From assembly GCA_016293005.1 (NCBI GenBank), contig JAEDFA010000022.1:1-25673 (forward strand): DNA of 25,673 nt, given 5' to 3'. The stretch comes from Treponema sp. (GTDB lineage: Bacteria; Spirochaetota; Spirochaetia; Treponematales; Treponemataceae). Below, piece by piece: positions 22,216 to 25,673 of this stretch (positions within the stretch are counted from its first letter, which is position 1; each line of letters starts with the position of its first letter). The notes below the pieces were generated by a model. It was not told the DNA's origin and did not search any database. It saw only the letters and a list, made by a program, of their open reading frames with translations. Position numbers and translations under genes: made by a program.

Positions 22216-22490
22216 TGTCTTGTTCCTGCTTCCGGAGAACCTGAAGAACCAGTTTTTTCATCTGTTTCTGAAAATAAAGTAATTTCAGGTTCTTCATTAT
22301 TTTCTAAAGAAGGATTATTTGCCAGAATCTGAATTTTTCCTTCGATTTCATCAATCTGCTTTTCAAGAGTTTTGGCAAGTTTTATTCCTTCTTCAAAATT
22401 TTTCAACGCTTCTTCAAGAGAAATGTCAGGTCGTTTTATATTGTTCGTAAGATATTCAAGTTTTTCAAGTTTTTCTTCAAAATTTTTCAT
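22212..22490 (-). CDS. xseB: Exodeoxyribonuclease VII small subunit
   Basis: Small helical subunit of ExoVII, 92 residues from the ATG at 22488-22490. I prefer this to the in-frame GTG at 22499 because AAGGTG lies six bases before the ATG and nothing suitable precedes the GTG. The family core is clear: FEEKLEKLEYLTNNIKR...SLEEALKNFEEGIKLAKTLEKQIDEIEGKIQIL. About 35 additional residues (acidic, then Ser/Gly-rich) follow the core, a longer tail than usual. It sits 14 bases after the TPR gene and overlaps mutL by four bases. Its partner xseA is on the opposite strand past mutL. Confidence 0.93.
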   Translation of the reverse strand: MKNFEEKLEKLEYLTNNIKRPDISLEEALKNFEEGIKLAKTLEKQIDEIEGKIQILANNPSLENNEEPEITLFSETDEKTGSSGSPEAGTRQ

Positions 22491-22504
22491 TTTATTCACC
22501 TTTT

Positions 22505-24616
22505 TTAATTTTGCTCAATCGATTTTAAAAGCGAAGAAACTTCATCTTTTCTAAAATCAGGCGCTTTTTCCTGAAGGGTAACAAGATATTTTTCTGCGCC
22601 TTCACTGTCACCCATAGCAAGACATACTTTTGAAAGCTCAAGAAAAGCATTCCAGTTTGATGAATCTAGTTTTAAAAGTTCAAGATAAGTTGTTTTTGCA
22701 TTGTCAAACTGCTGATCACTTGCAAAAGCCTTCGCAAGATTTGACCGGACTTCATTATTTTTTGAATCAATTTTAAGCGCATTCTGAAAATAAGTTATTG
22801 CTTCTTTAAATTCTTTTTTTAACAAATACGCAGAACCTAAATTATTGTTCGCTTCAAAATTATTTTTATCGATACTATACGCCTTTAAAAACAGGGAAAG
22901 CGCATTTTCTATATCCGGTTCAAGGAAATTTAAATAAATTGAGCCAAGGTTTATATAAGTTTTTATGTGATTCGGATTATAAGAAAAAACTTCAGAATAA
23001 TATTTTATTGCATTATCGATATCACCAGTTTTTTCAGAAATTAAAGCGTAATTATACACGATATTTGCCTTTGCAGAACTGTCTTTTACAGAATCTTTTG
23101 TATCGTACGCTTTTTTTGCATAAGTTACTGCTTCTGTTATTTTATTTTCTTCATACAAAACGCTTGAAAGATTGTAATAAGTTACAGGGTCATCTGTATT
23201 CTGTGGCAAAAGTGCAAGCGATTTTCTAAAATAAGATTCAGATTCCGAAAGTTTTCCCGCCCTTGAATAAACGGCTGCAAGTTCATTTAAGGCATCGCGG
23301 TTCATATTGTTGATTTTTATAACATTTAAATATGCTGTAATCGCTCCATTTAAATCTGAAAGCCTTGACAATAAACGCGCTTCTTCAAGATACGCTTTTT
23401 CATGACGAGGGTCAATGTCATGCGCTTTTCGCAAATCTGAAAGAGCAGATTTTGTATCGTTTAACCGTAAATTCGTGAGCGCAAGATTGTACCTGGCTGG
23501 AGCAAACACCGAATTTAAAGAGCAGGAAGTTGAAAAAGATGATTTAGCCGCCGTAAATTTTTTAAGCATATATTGAACTCGGCCTAAATTATAAAAATAA
23601 AGGTAATTATTCGCATCGTAAGTAGCCGCTTTTGTAAGACTTTCAAGCGCTTTAGGCATATCTTTTTTATCTAAATTGTACATTCCGATTATAAAATGGC
23701 TTGATGCATCTTTTGGATTTTTTGAAACAGCCGTTTCTGCGTAAGTTTTCGCCTGGTCGATTAAATTTTTTTTCTGTTCTGCAGAACTTTCAGTCTGACT
23801 TGCTTCCCACAAAGCCTTAGCCATTTCAGAATATTTTGATGCAGAAAAATCAGGCTCACCTTGAGAAACAGGAAGTTTTTTTTGCGCTTCAGTAAAATAA
23901 GAAAGAGCTTCAGATATATTCCCGGAATTTAATGCTGCTTTTCCAAGAAGAATCACTTCGTTTACATCGTCAATTTCTTTTTTAAGCTGAGCATTTTTTC
24001 TTGCAAGTTCCGCTTCTTTTGCTTTTCTTGCCTCTTCTTCTTTTTTACGCTGTTCTTCTTTTTGTTTTTGAAGTTTTTCTTCCTGTTCCTGCTGTTTTTT
24101 TTGAAGTTCCTGCTGTTCCTGCTGCTTACGGATTAAATTCTGCATTTCCTTCATAGTTTTTTCAGATTCTTGACGCTGAATTTCAAGATTTTTTTCACTT
24201 TGAAGGCGCATTTTTTCGGATTCTTGACGCTGAATTTCAAAATTTTTTTCGATTGAATTTTCCAAAGAAGAAGTGTCGATATTTACATTAACATTTTGAT
24301 TTCCTTGAGAAGAATCTTTTTGTGATTTTATTTTTGCAAGAAGAGACCACAATTCTTCATCATCAGGATTTTTTTCAAGAAGTTCAGTGATTTTATCTGA
24401 AGCCTGATCATAAAAACCGCGCGAAATATAGTTTTCAATTAAAGAAATTGCCTTACTTCTTGCAGAACCTGAAGAATTACAGCACAAAAGACAAATTAAA
24501 AAAATTATAACAACTAAAGAAGACGCCAGACAAGCAATAAAAATTTTCTGTTTTTTTGTAAGAGATTTTTTTTTGATTCCTGAATTGTATCCGTCTGAAA
24601 ATTCGTAATTTTCCAT
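22505..24616 (-). CDS. Membrane-anchored coiled-coil protein with many TPR repeats
   Basis: A 703-residue protein starting at ATG 24614-24616, with AGGTGG five bases upstream; an in-frame extension to 24691 lacks a ribosome-binding site. Residues 25-46 form one membrane span with a short cytoplasmic N-terminus. A TPR-like unit follows (about 52-95), then a long Gln/Glu/Lys coiled coil (about 117-217) and roughly eleven TPR repeats from 220 to the end, for example KDMPKALESLTKAATYDANNYLYFYNLGR. The coiled coil contains an 18-residue internal repeat (EIQRQESEK twice). TPR arrays bind partner proteins; no catalytic motif is seen. It follows another TPR/coiled-coil gene by 86 bases and precedes xseB by 14. 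An envelope scaffold or assembly role is inference. Confidence 0.85.
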   Translation of the reverse strand: MENYEFSDGYNSGIKKKSLTKKQKIFIACLASSLVVIIFLICLLCCNSSGSARSKAISLIENYISRGFYDQASDKITELLEKNPDDEELWSLLAKIKSQKDSSQGNQNVNVNIDTSSLENSIEKNFEIQRQESEKMRLQSEKNLEIQRQESEKTMKEMQNLIRKQQEQQELQKKQQEQEEKLQKQKEEQRKKEEEARKAKEAELARKNAQLKKEIDDVNEVILLGKAALNSGNISEALSYFTEAQKKLPVSQGEPDFSASKYSEMAKALWEASQTESSAEQKKNLIDQAKTYAETAVSKNPKDASSHFIIGMYNLDKKDMPKALESLTKAATYDANNYLYFYNLGRVQYMLKKFTAAKSSFSTSCSLNSVFAPARYNLALTNLRLNDTKSALSDLRKAHDIDPRHEKAYLEEARLLSRLSDLNGAITAYLNVIKINNMNRDALNELAAVYSRAGKLSESESYFRKSLALLPQNTDDPVTYYNLSSVLYEENKITEAVTYAKKAYDTKDSVKDSSAKANIVYNYALISEKTGDIDNAIKYYSEVFSYNPNHIKTYINLGSIYLNFLEPDIENALSLFLKAYSIDKNNFEANNNLGSAYLLKKEFKEAITYFQNALKIDSKNNEVRSNLAKAFASDQQFDNAKTTYLELLKLDSSNWNAFLELSKVCLAMGDSEGAEKYLVTLQEKAPDFRKDEVSSLLKSIEQN
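24155..24250 (-). repeat. Internal tandem repeat in the TPR gene
   Basis: Two near-identical copies of about 35 bases, 54 bases apart, encode EIQRQESEK twice in the coiled coil. The 18-residue period is not a multiple of seven, so the duplication shifts the heptad phase by four, which coiled coils tolerate as a stutter-like step. Confidence 0.7.
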
Positions 24617-24637
24617 TTTTCCACCTAAAATGCTTTT

Positions 24638-24643
24638 ATTATA
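24638..24643 (-). promoter_or_regulatory. Possible -10 box upstream of the large TPR gene
   Basis: Minus strand TATAAT 21 bases before the ATG, giving a leader of about 15 bases that just holds AGGTGG. No acceptable -35 at 16-18 bases, so read-through from the upstream TPR gene may matter more. Confidence 0.35.
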
Positions 24644-24702
24644 TAGAAGAAAAAGCACTGTATTTCTATTTTTTATAAATTTGCAACGCAAAATTTAAGT
24701 TT

Positions 24703-25476
24703 TTATTCAAGTTCAGATTCATATTCATACTCAAGAACATCTTCTGCGCCGGCAGTCATATTTGTTGCATCAGTTTGTTTTAAAGAATTTGCAACATCTT
24801 CAAGAAGTTTTCGCCTTCTCTCTTCTTCAAGGCGTCGTTTTTCTGCTTCACGCAATTCTTCTTCGGCTTTCTGACGGGCAATTTCTTCCTGCATCCTGCG
24901 GTTTTCTTCTTCAAGCCTAAGCTGCTCTTCACGAAGACGCTCTGCTTCTTGTTCCTGCCTTACAAGTTCTTCTTCAAGATATGAAATTAATTTTCGGATT
25001 TCTGGTTCTTGAGGATCATCAGGCAAATCTGTTATATATTTTTTATAATCGGAAAGCGCCTCTTGGTATTTTTGCGCCATAAGTCTTGTATTTGCACGAT
25101 TTAAAAGAGCAGGATAAAAATCTGGAGAAGCTGCAAGCGCAAGTGAAAATGCTGTTTCTGCCTTTTTATAATCTTTTATGGAATAACATGCAAGCCCCTG
25201 ACTGAATGCAAGAAGTTTTTTACTGCCGGAAGCATTTTTTATTCCTGAATCAAAAATTTCTATTGCTTTGTTGTATTCGCCAATCTGAATATATGAAAGT
25301 CCTAAAAAATAATATGTATCAACAGAAACTGAACCATTTTTTATGTCTTCTTCTAAAAGAGGAATTGCCTGATCGGGCTTATTAATTTTAAATAATTTTT
25401 CGCCCTCTGACTGTGAAAAAGAAGCAAAAGAAAAAAACAATAGAAATACTTTCAGCAAAAGATTTTTTTTCTGCAT
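24703..25476 (-). CDS. Exported TPR protein with C-terminal coiled coil
   Basis: A 257-residue protein with a Sec signal peptide (about 1-21, ending FASFSQ), no lipobox cysteine, so probably periplasmic. Three to four TPR units cover about 22-150 (TYYFLGLSYIQIGEYNKAIEIF, ALLNRANTRLMAQKYQEALSDY). A very charged Glu/Arg/Lys coiled coil covers about 165-230, and a short acidic end follows. ATG at 25474-25476 has no clear Shine-Dalgarno; a promoter (25483-25511) places transcription start at the ATG itself, so the mRNA is probably leaderless. It lies upstream of the second TPR/coiled-coil gene with the same general design, suggesting a functional pair. Function not recognised. Confidence 0.85.
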   Translation of the reverse strand: MQKKNLLLKVFLLFFSFASFSQSEGEKLFKINKPDQAIPLLEEDIKNGSVSVDTYYFLGLSYIQIGEYNKAIEIFDSGIKNASGSKKLLAFSQGLACYSIKDYKKAETAFSLALAASPDFYPALLNRANTRLMAQKYQEALSDYKKYITDLPDDPQEPEIRKLISYLEEELVRQEQEAERLREEQLRLEEENRRMQEEIARQKAEEELREAEKRRLEEERRRKLLEDVANSLKQTDATNMTAGAEDVLEYEYESELE

Positions 25477-25482
25477 GTTTTA

Positions 25483-25511
25483 ATCTTAACAAATAAACAG
25501 AACTGTCGCAA
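25483..25511 (-). promoter_or_regulatory. Promoter of the exported TPR gene
   Basis: Minus strand: TTGCGA (25506-25511), 17-base spacer, TAAGAT (25483-25488), six bases before the ATG, the same spacing as at xseA. Confidence 0.6.
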
Positions 25512-25585
25512 GTTTTTATATCAAAAAACACTTACAGAAAAAAGAAAAAATTCCAGCAAAAAAATGAATTTTTGAAATTTTAGTA

Positions 25586-25614
25586 TTGACACAAAAACCG
25601 ATATCATATAATAT
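25586..25614 (+). promoter_or_regulatory. tRNA-Phe promoter
   Basis: Plus strand: TTGACA (25586-25591), then overlapping -10 candidates TATAAT (25607-25612, 15-base spacer) and TAATAT (25609-25614, 17-base spacer). The tRNA begins at 25627. Confidence 0.85.
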
Positions 25615-25626
25615 AAGAACATCAAC

Positions 25627-25673
25627 GCCGCAGTAGCTCAGTTGGTAGAGCGCCGGACTGAAAATCCGTATGT
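25627..25673 (+). tRNA. tRNA-Phe (GAA), 3' part outside window
   Basis: The first 47 bases of a tRNA: acceptor strand GCCGCAG, D arm GCTC AGTTGGTA GAGC, anticodon stem CCGGA/TCCGT with loop CTGAAAA and anticodon GAA at 25660-25662. The outermost anticodon-stem pair is a C-T mismatch. The T arm and acceptor 3' strand are beyond the window. Confidence 0.93.

Noticed and set aside
24155..24250. The repeated segment as a CRISPR or mobile-element remnant
   Set aside because: There are only two copies, in frame within a coiled-coil coding region, and they encode the same heptad-type residues; this is a coding duplication.

Overview
The window looks like chromosomal core sequence from an AT-rich spirochaete, most likely a Treponema. 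The clearest markers are a FlaA-type periplasmic flagellar filament protein, a radical SAM protein that resembles the 'spiro-SPASM' family, and the gene order rho / bactofilin / lnt / hup / rpsT followed by flaA / GerMN protein / amidase. From memory, unchecked, that order is shared with other treponemes. There is no sign of a prophage, insertion sequence, CRISPR array or plasmid origin, and no gap over 300 bases without a gene.

Layout. Positions 1-4229 (minus strand) hold rho (cut by the window edge), bactofilin, lnt, hup and rpsT. A small plus-strand zinc-ribbon gene (4399-4569) diverges from rpsT and ends at a shared bidirectional terminator facing plsC. Positions 5578-9504 (minus) hold a DinG-type helicase with an N-terminal JAMM domain, tRNA-Glu(TTC), and a (p)ppGpp synthetase fused to TPR repeats. 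flaA follows with its own promoter and a strong terminator. Positions 10760-18977 (minus) form a tightly packed six-gene unit. In transcription order it encodes a spiro-SPASM-like radical SAM protein, a glycosyltransferase-like protein, a three-domain SpsF/SpsG/methyltransferase fusion, an ATP-grasp ligase, an N-acetylmuramoyl-L-alanine amidase and a GerMN protein. Positions 19036-22490 hold xseA (plus) converging on mutL and xseB (minus). Two TPR/coiled-coil envelope proteins lie upstream of xseB, and the window ends inside a plus-strand tRNA-Phe(GAA).

The most interesting block is 12338-18977. Two nucleotidyltransferase-like domains, a PseG/SpsG-like sugar domain, a SAM methyltransferase, a radical SAM enzyme, a glycosyltransferase-like fold and an ATP-grasp ligase together look like a pathway that builds and activates an unusual sugar or sugar-amino-acid conjugate. 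Its position beside flaA and a wall amidase suggests, by inference only, modification of flagellar or other periplasmic glycoconjugates.

Regulation reads well from sequence. Many promoters are TTGACA-like, 17 bases, TAAAAT/TATAAT-like. Two or three genes (xseA, the 25476 TPR gene, perhaps the radical SAM gene) have the -10 box so close to the start codon that their mRNAs should be leaderless. hup, the dinG-like gene and the synthetase-TPR gene each start just after a terminator-like hairpin with a T-run, leaving no obvious room for a promoter, so they probably depend on read-through.
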